Source of the DNA: AM-0621 sp964386705
GTDB lineage: Bacteria > Planctomycetota > Planctomycetia > Planctomycetales > Planctomycetaceae
Direction: 5' to 3'
Length of the DNA stretch: 45,698 bases
Assembly (NCBI GenBank): GCA_964386705.1
Contig: CAYLTY010000041.1
Coordinates: 1 to 45,698 of the forward strand
Part shown: in pieces, positions 31,774 to 40,750 of the stretch
Numbering within the stretch: position 1 is the first letter of the stretch
Layout of the letters: every line of letters begins with the position of its first letter
The notes under the pieces: generated by a model
Databases searched by the model: none
Told to the model about the DNA's origin: nothing
The model's input: the letters and a program-made list of their open reading frames with translations, nothing else
Made by a program: the position numbers and the translations under genes

Positions 31774-33552
31774 TTATACTTCGACTGCAGTCGACAAATG
31801 GTGCTCGACGACCTCGACCAGTTCTTCGGGCACAAACGGCTTCGTGATGTATCCCGAGCAGCCCACCAACCGGCCACGCAAGCGATCGAACATGCCGTCC
31901 TTGCCAGACAACATCAGCACTGGAATATGACGCGTGCTTTCGTGCTTCTTCACCAGCTTGCAGAGTTGATACCCGTCCAGACGCGGCATGTTGACGTCCA
32001 TCAGGATCAACGTCGGGCTGTGGGTAGCAATTTCTTTAATCGCAGCCACACCATCGAACGCGCTGACCACTTTATAACCGCGTTTCTCAAGGGTCATGGC
32101 GACCAGCTTGCGGACGGTCGGGCTGTCATCCACCACCAGAATCGTCTGGCCTGAATGCGCGGCAGCACGCTCCACTTCCTGTGGGTGATCGCTGATGGCA
32201 GCCGGAGTAACACTGGCCGACGCTACGTGCGGTTCGGTCGGTATTGCTGGTGCGACGAAAGTTGCGGGTGCCGCCTGAGCAACCGGTTCCTCGGAAGGAG
32301 CGGACTCGGTGAGCGGCGTGCGCCACAGATCGTCCAGTCGTTGCACCGGCTGCGACGGGAAAAGTGGTTGAGCAACCGGCAAGGCAGGGACAACTGCCGC
32401 AGGAATCATCGGCTCAATTGTTTCTTCTGCGGCTTCGATCGTGTTGACAGCACTGGGTTCAGCGCTCGGCTCTTGTTGGAACCAGTCCGACTTCGCAGCT
32501 CGCCAGACGGGTTGAGCTTCTTCCGCAGGCACTTCCGCAACAACTGGCGCTACGTGATCATCAACCTGATCGATCGATTCCATCACCGATTCCACGCGCT
32601 CCACCACATCGTCGGTTTCACTGTTTGGTGCCGGCGCTGCGGCGGTTTCTACGGGATCCGGTTGGGTCGCGGTTTCAACGGCCACAGGTGTCATGTTGAG
32701 TTCCGCCAGCAGTTCCGACTGCAGGAACGGCATCGGCGGGCGGATGGGTTGCGGGGCCGTCCAAGCGGCTGGCGGCGGATTGAAAGCTTCCGGTTGGACG
32801 GCTTGAGAGAGCGCACTATCCACATCCTGCGGTTCGGTCGCTGGCATCGAGCGCCATGTTCCGAACCAACTGGTATTCGCATCGCGTGTATCGCTTGGCG
32901 CCGGAACTTCCGGCCCGACCGGCAATGGGGGCGGAACAACAACCTCAGCGACTGGAGTGCCAGCGTCCCAATCAGCGGTATTCGCGACCGGGAACTCTTC
33001 CGTCGGCCACGCTGGCGGCGTTTCGGTGCGGGTGGAAGTCGACCACGCGTCGTTGGCGACTTCTTCCCAGTAGGCTTCGCTGGCGGCCTGGGTATCAACT
33101 TCTTCAACGTCGGCAAGCGGAGTATCAACTTCCAGGGTGGCTTCCGCAGTAACCGTCGTCGCGACGTCGTGGGCGACCTCAGCGACGTGTGAAGCAATGG
33201 TTTCTTCAATAACCGGTTCCGCTTCAACGACGGTTTCGGTTGGCAGTTCAGCCACTGGCTCGACGGGAACAGGAGCATGAGGCGCAGCGGCTCCAATTGT
33301 CTTGAAGTTCGCCAGCGCTTTGCACCATGTCAGACCGGCTTCGGCGATCTCTCGGTAGCGCTCGTCCTCTTTGACCATCTCCAGGCAGTGAATGGCACTC
33401 AACGGAGAGTCGGCAAACCACGCCATCCACATCCAGACCGCTGGATCTTCCGGAGCGGTTTCAGCAGCTCGTTGCAGATGCAGTTTCGCCAGCTTCGTGT
33501 TGCCAGCGTTGGCCGCAGAGACAATGTGGCGCACAACCTGAGTCTGTGACAT
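31774..33552 (-). CDS. Response regulator with TPR-like N-terminus, long acidic linker and C-terminal REC domain
   Basis: A 592-residue protein. Residues 1-75 look like TPR-type helices (AGNTKLAKLHLQRAAETAPEDPAVWMWMAWF). Residues about 90-460 are a low-complexity linker rich in Pro, Ala, Glu and Val. From about 468 there is a full receiver domain: ILVVDDSPTVRKL, phospho-acceptor Asp519 in ILMDVNMPRLDG, MLSGKDG and the Lys of GYITKPF. It resembles PilG/PatA-type regulators of gliding or twitching, but has no DNA-binding domain. Output probably works through protein contacts. The ATG at 33552 is preferred over a start at 33564 because of GAGGA just upstream. Confidence 0.88.
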   Translation of the reverse strand: MSQTQVVRHIVSAANAGNTKLAKLHLQRAAETAPEDPAVWMWMAWFADSPLSAIHCLEMVKEDERYREIAEAGLTWCKALANFKTIGAAAPHAPVPVEPVAELPTETVVEAEPVIEETIASHVAEVAHDVATTVTAEATLEVDTPLADVEEVDTQAASEAYWEEVANDAWSTSTRTETPPAWPTEEFPVANTADWDAGTPVAEVVVPPPLPVGPEVPAPSDTRDANTSWFGTWRSMPATEPQDVDSALSQAVQPEAFNPPPAAWTAPQPIRPPMPFLQSELLAELNMTPVAVETATQPDPVETAAAPAPNSETDDVVERVESVMESIDQVDDHVAPVVAEVPAEEAQPVWRAAKSDWFQQEPSAEPSAVNTIEAAEETIEPMIPAAVVPALPVAQPLFPSQPVQRLDDLWRTPLTESAPSEEPVAQAAPATFVAPAIPTEPHVASASVTPAAISDHPQEVERAAAHSGQTILVVDDSPTVRKLVAMTLEKRGYKVVSAFDGVAAIKEIATHSPTLILMDVNMPRLDGYQLCKLVKKHESTRHIPVLMLSGKDGMFDRLRGRLVGCSGYITKPFVPEELVEVVEHHLSTAVEV

Positions 33553-33765
33553 GATCATCCTCATCGGGTCCAGCTGACTGAGCGGCCTCTCGCGCGCTGC
33601 GAAGACACGACAGTCCAGCCTGGTCCGTCCGTGAAGAAGTTAGGTCATGCCGTTGGATAAGCAGTCGCTTTTGCCGGGAGGCATTTCGCAACAGAGCCCG
33701 ATTCTGAAAGCCTTTGCCGGTCGCGCGGCTTATGCCGACACGAACATCTGCGCCGGTTGAGCCAG
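33553..33765. other. Intergenic region with a possible 37-codon ORF
   Basis: 213 bp between the regulator gene and the sigma factor gene (both minus). A plus-strand ORF of 37 codons (33647-33760, starting MPLDKQSLLPGG) has an AAGAAGTTAGG sequence before its ATG, but nothing else supports it. The regulator's promoter is expected here and I cannot point to it. Confidence 0.3.
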
Positions 33766-34386
33766 CTAGACCGCCCGCGCGGCATCTTTCAGCTTGCCCA
33801 CGATGAACGCCTTGTGGTTGGCCACGTCCTGCTCGCTGATCTGCAGTTGCTCAGCCACCGCCTTGTTGGAGCGACCGAGCACAAAGAGCAATTCAGCACA
33901 CTTCAGCCGCTCAAAGTCGCCCGTCACCAGCCACTGGCCGATCAGCTCGGACAGTTTGCGCTTCAGGATCTCGCGTTCAGCAACCCGCGCATCCTGGCTG
34001 CGGTAAAGGCTTGAGGCGCGTCGCGCCGGCCCCGCCGGTTCCGACTGGTTGCCTGCATCGTCGGTGATCAGGATCGGCAGCGTTTGTCGACGTCCCATGC
34101 GCCGCAACGCATCCGTCAGCTTGTGAGCCGCGATGGAAAACAAGAACGCTTCCAATGGCGTTGACGGATCATAATTCGGCAAGCTGGTCAGAAAGCCGAT
34201 GAATGTCTCCTGAACCACGTCTTCAGTGCGGCCTTGATCGTGCAACCGCACCTGCACAAACGCCAGCAAGCGACCCTCATACCGCGCAATGAACTGCTCC
34301 CAAGCATCGGCATGACCGGCTCGGACACGTTCCAAAAGCAGTAGATCCGGATTCAGGGACATCAGCCCACAGCCGTAAGAAGGCAC
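33766..34386 (-). CDS. ECF-like RNA polymerase sigma factor
   Basis: A 206-residue sigma-70 family protein with region 2 (LLLLERVRAGHADAWEQFIARYEGRLLAFVQVRL..., TEDVVQETFIGFLTSLPNYDP, then LEAFLFSIAAHKLTDALRRMGRR) and region 4 with a helix-turn-helix (RLKCAELLFVLGRSNKAVAEQLQISEQDVANHKAFIVGKLK). This is the form of planctomycete ECF sigma factors. No anti-sigma gene is next to it, so the signal is not known. The listed start is GTG with AGGA upstream; an ATG 24 nt downstream (34362) is an alternative. Confidence 0.88.
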   Translation of the reverse strand: MPSYGCGLMSLNPDLLLLERVRAGHADAWEQFIARYEGRLLAFVQVRLHDQGRTEDVVQETFIGFLTSLPNYDPSTPLEAFLFSIAAHKLTDALRRMGRRQTLPILITDDAGNQSEPAGPARRASSLYRSQDARVAEREILKRKLSELIGQWLVTGDFERLKCAELLFVLGRSNKAVAEQLQISEQDVANHKAFIVGKLKDAARAV

Positions 34387-34452
34387 AAGAGACTCTTCCT
34401 CGCTCCTCTGCAGGGCGAGAACAGCAACGTTGATGGGAGTTGTTACGCAGCC

Positions 34453-35271
34453 TCAACCACCGACGGCGCTGAAGCGGCGAACCCCGCGCTGGAAAGCAAC
34501 GCGGCACGCAAGGTACAGGATCAACGCCCAACCGGCTTCCATCGCGATTTCGCGGATTAGGACGTCTTCAGGATACTTGCCCAGTAGAACCGCCGCCGGG
34601 AAGTAGGCCAGATACTTGAATGGCAGGTACTGCACGAAGTGGCCGAAGTCGCCGAGCCAATCCAAGGGGATCATATGCCCGGACAGGAAGTAGTTGAGCA
34701 TCATATAAATAAACAACAGCGAGCTGACTTCCAGAAACCAGAACGCCACCAGACCCAGCAACGCTTCCAGGTAAAAACCGACGAGGAAGCTCAGCAGCAG
34801 AGAGACCACGAAGCCTGCCCAGATCGTCGGAGACGTGACAGTAGGGAAGTAGTCACGACAGAGGTAGAACACCAGAGCGAACGGCAGCACGGCGACAAAG
34901 TAATACACCAGCTTATGAGCAACTCGGTACCAGAACAGGTAGTCAAGCATGTCGACCGGCTGCGTCAGGTACTTCTTTATGGTGCCGTCACGCACGTCAC
35001 GCGCAATGCCGCTCGACAAACCCGGCATGCTGGAAAACGCCCGCCCCACCATCACTAGCAGGTAGTACGCGACCATATCGGCATAGGTGTAGCCATTCAT
35101 CGACCCCACCGGGTTGCTGCCCGTGTTGTAGATCGCACTCCACAGAAACATCTGCGTGACGATGGGCAGAAACCGCACCAGCGTCGCAAATGCAAAATCC
35201 CCGCGAAAGACAAACCGCTCCTCAATGCTCGTCTTCAGAATGACCCAGTTGACTCGGAGGGTATGTCCCAT
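34453..35271 (-). CDS. ABC-2 family transport permease
   Basis: A 272-residue integral membrane protein with about six hydrophobic segments, resembling the ABC-2 membrane family 6 (ABC transporter permeases that export unknown substrates). Recognisable parts: RFLPIVTQMFLWSAIYNTG, TYADMVAYYLLVMVGRAFSS, the amphipathic RDVRDGTIKKYLTQPVDMLDYLFWYRVAHKL, and GHMIPLDWL before the last helices. No ATP-binding gene is present within the visible neighbourhood, although members normally need one plus a second permease. It follows the Uma2 gene by 34 bp on the same strand. Start codon ATG with weak ribosome binding site. Confidence 0.88.
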   Translation of the reverse strand: MGHTLRVNWVILKTSIEERFVFRGDFAFATLVRFLPIVTQMFLWSAIYNTGSNPVGSMNGYTYADMVAYYLLVMVGRAFSSMPGLSSGIARDVRDGTIKKYLTQPVDMLDYLFWYRVAHKLVYYFVAVLPFALVFYLCRDYFPTVTSPTIWAGFVVSLLLSFLVGFYLEALLGLVAFWFLEVSSLLFIYMMLNYFLSGHMIPLDWLGDFGHFVQYLPFKYLAYFPAAVLLGKYPEDVLIREIAMEAGWALILYLACRVAFQRGVRRFSAVGG

Positions 35272-35305
35272 CGGGATGACTTCGTTTCAGTGCTGGGCTC
35301 TGTGC

Positions 35306-35896
35306 TTAGGCGGGCGTCACAGGTGGAGGAAAGACGGACTCAACAAGACAGGAGAAGCCGGGAACAACCTGCTCACCGCTCAGTTGATCTTGCCCGTGCA
35401 ATACGGTGCTGGTGCTGTCAGCGCGGAAGACTTGAATCTGTCGCAGCCCAGGCAGCACGACCCACACCAGCTTCACACCAACCGAAAGATATTCCTCAAC
35501 CTTGGTCATAACTTCGCTGTAGAGATCATTCGGCGAAACCACTTCGACGGCCAGATCCGGTGCGATATTGAGAAAACCTTGCGGGATTCCCGTCACGGGC
35601 ATTCTGCCTTGCGCGATGAAGGAGACATCGGGCTTGCGGAGCTTCTTAGGGTCGTCTGAAAAGCACTGATAGCCGGCGTCCGAGGGGAAGACAAAGCCTA
35701 TATGGCTCGGAAGCACCACCTGCATCAGGCGATGAAACAAGACCCCGCCAATCCAGCTCGACTCCATGCCCATGTTGCGCTCCGCAAGTTCTCCCTGCAC
35801 CACCTCAAACCGCACATCGTCCGCTTCGATGGGTAGATCGTTCGCTTCGCGCACAGCCTCTTGTGCATCAGGTGCTTCAATGATCGCAGAGCTCAT
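35306..35896 (-). CDS. Uma2 family protein (PD-(D/E)XK-like)
   Basis: A 196-residue protein of the Uma2/DUF820 family, which has a restriction-endonuclease-like fold and is very abundant in cyanobacteria and planctomycetes. Core motifs: RKPDVSFIAQG (Asp) and APDLAVEVVSPNDLYSEVMTKVEEYLSVGVKLVWVVLPGLRQIQVFR, in which the Glu of VEVVSP and the Lys/Glu in KVEEY form the usual active-site set. The function in any organism is not well established. AAGGAG precedes the ATG strongly. Confidence 0.9.
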   Translation of the reverse strand: MSSAIIEAPDAQEAVREANDLPIEADDVRFEVVQGELAERNMGMESSWIGGVLFHRLMQVVLPSHIGFVFPSDAGYQCFSDDPKKLRKPDVSFIAQGRMPVTGIPQGFLNIAPDLAVEVVSPNDLYSEVMTKVEEYLSVGVKLVWVVLPGLRQIQVFRADSTSTVLHGQDQLSGEQVVPGFSCLVESVFPPPVTPA

Positions 35897-36031
35897 GGTG
35901 GCTCCTTATCAGCTTCGGCAATGTCGCTGATTGCTCCGCAATCAGGACGAGTCCTTCCACGGAGCAACCAACATCATCGCAAAAACATTCTGGACTTGGC
36001 GCTCTGATCGCGGAGCGATCAGCGACTTTCT

Positions 36032-37840
<1,809 letters not shown>

Positions 37841-38134
37841 CCTATTGTTGAAGCGACGCGAACTGGCGAGATCGCGGCGACGTGAAGGGTAGATGTTCTC
37901 CGACCATCCACCCAGCGACTTCGTGTGGAGCGGATGCTAGTTGCCCCGGCAGTCGGATTTCAAAAGCGAACGGCCTTCTTCGAGGAACTCAGGCGAAAGA
38001 AGCCATCAACCGCTTCGATTGCGTTCGAGGCGGCTCGGCGGTCCGCAGATACCAATGTCTCTTAGGGAAGGGAGATATTCCGCTTGGAACAGTAAGCTCT
38101 GGCTGTTGTTCCGAACTTTGGTTGAAGGTTCTGC
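37841..38134. promoter_or_regulatory. Divergent intergenic region between thiC and dus
   Basis: 294 bp expected to carry both promoters. I searched on the minus strand for a THI-box (CTGAGA, ACCTGATCTGG, TAGGGA-type blocks) ahead of thiC and found none. No convincing -35/-10 pair was seen either. GAAGG precedes the dus start codon. Confidence 0.4.
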
Positions 38135-39091
38135 ATGAAGATTGGCTCGGTTCGCGTTGCTCATGGCCTGACGCTGGCGCCGATGGAAGAGCACACCAAT
38201 CCGCCCTTCCGGCTGCTGATGAAGCAGTACGGGGCGAGCCTCGTGTGCACCGAGCGGATCGATGCCTGCGACGTCGCCGCACGCGATCGGCGAGCACTCA
38301 AGCTGCTGCAGACGTCGTCGCAGGAGTCGCCGCGCGCCGGGCAGATCAGCGGTGCCGATCCTCAGGAACTGGCTGAAGCCGCCCGCGTCGTTGAGGAACT
38401 CGGCTTCGACATGGTGGACCTCAACTTTGAATGTCCAATTCGACGCCTGTGCCAGCGCGGCGAAGGCGGAGCCTTGATGGGCGACCCCGAAGCGATCGGC
38501 CGCATCACGGCCGCCGTCGTTAAAGCGGTGTCGATTCCGGTCACGCTCAAGCTGAGGTCCGGTCCCGACGCAGATCGTGAAACCGTTGTGGAGATCGCGC
38601 AACGAGTCGAAGCTGAAGGCGCGGGCGCCCTGATTGTGCACGCGCGCAGTGTCGCTCAAGCGTATGTCGGTGGGCCGGACTGGACCGTTGTGGCACGCGT
38701 AAAATCTGCCGTGAAGATTCCGGTCATCGGCAGTGGCGGCGTGCGTGAACCGGCAGATGCCGTTCGATTCCTCAACGAGTCCGGCGCCGACGGAGTTGCC
38801 ATCGGTCGCGGCTGCCTCGGCAATCCGTGGCTGTTTCAACAAACCCGGGCGCTGACGACGGGAGCTCAGTTAGCCGCCCCCTCAGCCAGCGAACGCGGCC
38901 GCGCGGTGTTGCAACTCGTCGAAGGCGAGTTCCGTTATTACGGAGCGGCGGCGGCCCAGCGCCGCCTGGCGCGCACGAGCTGCTACTTCGCCAAACACCT
39001 GCCGGACTTTAACGCGTTCCGAGACGCCATCCACAAGGTTCGCGATTTCCCCGATTTCAAACGCTTGGTCCGCGAACATTTCGTTGCGTGA
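38135..39091 (+). CDS. dus: tRNA-dihydrouridine synthase
   Basis: A 318-residue flavoenzyme that reduces uridines in tRNA to dihydrouridine. The N-terminus MKIGSVRVAHGLTLAPMEEHTNPPFRLL and the body fit the Dus TIM barrel: DMVDLNFECPIRRLCQRGEGGALM, containing the catalytic Cys (second Cys of the pair), LKLRSG, LIVHARSVAQAYVGGPDW, and the FMN phosphate site IPVIGSGGVREPADAVRFL, then GADGVAIGRGCLGNPWLF. DusB-like by these motifs. GAAGG is well placed. The gene is convergent with the squalene-repeat gene. Confidence 0.95.
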   Translation: MKIGSVRVAHGLTLAPMEEHTNPPFRLLMKQYGASLVCTERIDACDVAARDRRALKLLQTSSQESPRAGQISGADPQELAEAARVVEELGFDMVDLNFECPIRRLCQRGEGGALMGDPEAIGRITAAVVKAVSIPVTLKLRSGPDADRETVVEIAQRVEAEGAGALIVHARSVAQAYVGGPDWTVVARVKSAVKIPVIGSGGVREPADAVRFLNESGADGVAIGRGCLGNPWLFQQTRALTTGAQLAAPSASERGRAVLQLVEGEFRYYGAAAAQRRLARTSCYFAKHLPDFNAFRDAIHKVRDFPDFKRLVREHFVA

Positions 39092-39130
39092 TCTGCACTC
39101 GCCGATCGCGAACAAGAACAGGCCGCGGCC

Positions 39131-40276
39131 TTAGACGTTCTTCTTCAGGCTCTCGATCTTGCCTTCCTGCAGGATGGGCAGGTAGCGGTTGGGAATCGCC
39201 AGAATGAAGCAGGCCACCGATGTCCCGAACAGATGACCGGGGCGGCCGCCGGTTACATAACGCGTATCGCGCCAGGCGCCGTCTTCGCCCGCGTCGTTGG
39301 CCTTGCGCGTCTGCGAGATCACCAGGTGGTTACGCAGAATCGGGTAGCAATCTTCCCAATACTTGCCGCCGACCTGATACAGAGCCTGCCCCACGTAGTA
39401 GAGCGTGTAAGCATCTAGCGTAACGGTGCCTTCGCCCTGCTTGGGTTCTCGCACTTTCTTGACGGCATCCTGAATCGTTTCCATGTTCTTCGGAATGCGC
39501 CAGTCGTCGTACTGACCGAATTCCTGCATGCAGACGACACCCGCCGCAGCCATTGCGGGCGTGCCGTTGTGCCCGTCGTACGTGAACTGACCGGGGCCTT
39601 CCTTCAAACGTGGATCGTCGAGAGCTCGAGCGCCATTGCCCGCTCGATATTTCTCACGCACGCTTTGAATGGCCATCTGGATCACGTCGCCGCGCACTTC
39701 GAGGCCGCTGTCCACCGCGCTGCGGAGTGCCTTGGCCTGCATCACCACCAGACTCAGATCATGACCGTAGCTTTGCCGGTGAGCCCGATAGTCCCAGCCG
39801 CCGTCCCGCGCCTGAGTGTTCGCAATCAGTCGCAGCGCCTGTTCCAGCACTTTGGAGATGCGCTGGTCGTGCGTCATGCCATGCGCCTGCCCCAGCACAA
39901 AGGTAGCGAGGCCATGGTTGTACATATCGCGCTGCGGGTCAGCGATGTTGAGTAACCCCGATGGCTTGGAGTTCTTCATCACGTAGTCGAGGGCTCGCTG
40001 CACGGTGTCGCCGTACTTGCCTCGCCCGGGCAAGTGGCCATCAGCCAGAAATGCCAAGGCGCCCAAGCCCACCAGACCGAGATCATTGGATTCCCAGTTC
40101 CCCTGCGGTCCCTGATTGCGGGCGAGCCAGTCCAGACCACGCTTCAGAGCCAGTTCACTGGCGGCCGTGATCTCCCATTCAGGAGGCGTTTTATCCTGAG
40201 CTAATGCGCTCAGCGACGGCGCACCGCAGGCCAGCGCAGGCAGGAGTTTCAGAAACTTGCGACGATCAAATGACAT
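39131..40276 (-). CDS. Exported prenyltransferase/squalene-cyclase-repeat protein
   Basis: A 381-residue protein with a Tat-type signal (DRRKFLKLLPALACGAPSLSALAQ) and an alpha/alpha barrel made of squalene-cyclase/prenyltransferase-type repeats: ALKRGLDWLARNQGPQGNWES, NHGLATFVLGQA, ALRLIANTQARDGGWDY, and AAAGVVCMQEFGQYDDWRI. The QW-like pattern (Gln...Gly-x-Trp) is present, but the DXDD motif of true cyclases is not evident, so it may be a structural or binding version of the fold. Such exported members are frequent in planctomycetes. The start at 40276 is chosen since the Tat signal begins there; an in-frame start at 40324 adds 16 unsupported residues. Confidence 0.85.
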   Translation of the reverse strand: MSFDRRKFLKLLPALACGAPSLSALAQDKTPPEWEITAASELALKRGLDWLARNQGPQGNWESNDLGLVGLGALAFLADGHLPGRGKYGDTVQRALDYVMKNSKPSGLLNIADPQRDMYNHGLATFVLGQAHGMTHDQRISKVLEQALRLIANTQARDGGWDYRAHRQSYGHDLSLVVMQAKALRSAVDSGLEVRGDVIQMAIQSVREKYRAGNGARALDDPRLKEGPGQFTYDGHNGTPAMAAAGVVCMQEFGQYDDWRIPKNMETIQDAVKKVREPKQGEGTVTLDAYTLYYVGQALYQVGGKYWEDCYPILRNHLVISQTRKANDAGEDGAWRDTRYVTGGRPGHLFGTSVACFILAIPNRYLPILQEGKIESLKKNV

Positions 40277-40419
40277 ATGCGGGCCCCGCAAAAGTCCGAC
40301 CAAAAAACCGGAAGCCAGTTCCATGTTAACGACGAGCTCGGTTCTTGAGAGGGATCAACGCCCGGCGATCCGATTGGCTGCTGCACTTGCGGATACTTGC
40401 CGCCTTGGAACTGCCTCCC

Positions 40420-40508
40420 GTTTAACCGCCACGCCAACGGCGTGCGCGCATCCTGACGTCGCCACTTCTACCGCGCACCCGCTCACGCCGTTGGCGTTGA
40501 GGTTAAAC
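40420..40508. repeat. Long hairpin-forming inverted repeat upstream of flhA
   Basis: Arms 40420-40444 and 40484-40508 are inverted repeats over 25 bp with two mismatches, outermost GTTTAACC/GGTTAAAC, with a 39-nt loop. The centre includes ACGCCAACGGCGTG, itself a palindrome. It lies in the 474-bp divergent gap between the squalene-repeat gene and flhA, where I saw no other clear element apart from GGGGAGAGG ahead of the flhA start. Confidence 0.85.
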
Positions 40509-40750
40509 AAGTTGCCGCAGCCCGCAGTTCTGTAGCATGGACGCCCCGTCCGTGCGTGCTACGGGTGTCGAGGCCCTGTTTGCCGGCCCTCTTCTGCCGC
40601 CGTCCGCGCGCTGATCTGGACACGTTGGCGAGACTTCTCATACGACTCGCTGTCCCTCGCCGGGCAGCGGGCCAGAAACTGCGCTGCGAGGGCACCATTC
40701 AGGGAGAGAATGCAGCGACGGAAGGATTCGTCGCGTGGGGAGAGGCCAGG

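Noticed and set aside
32155..33192. A 345-codon plus-strand ORF antisense to the TPR-REC regulator
   Set aside because: Arg/Gly-rich shadow of the low-complexity linker; the other strand has clear REC motifs.
33647..33760. A 37-codon plus-strand small ORF
   Set aside because: It has a passable ribosome binding site but no other support; kept only as a note in the intergenic entry.
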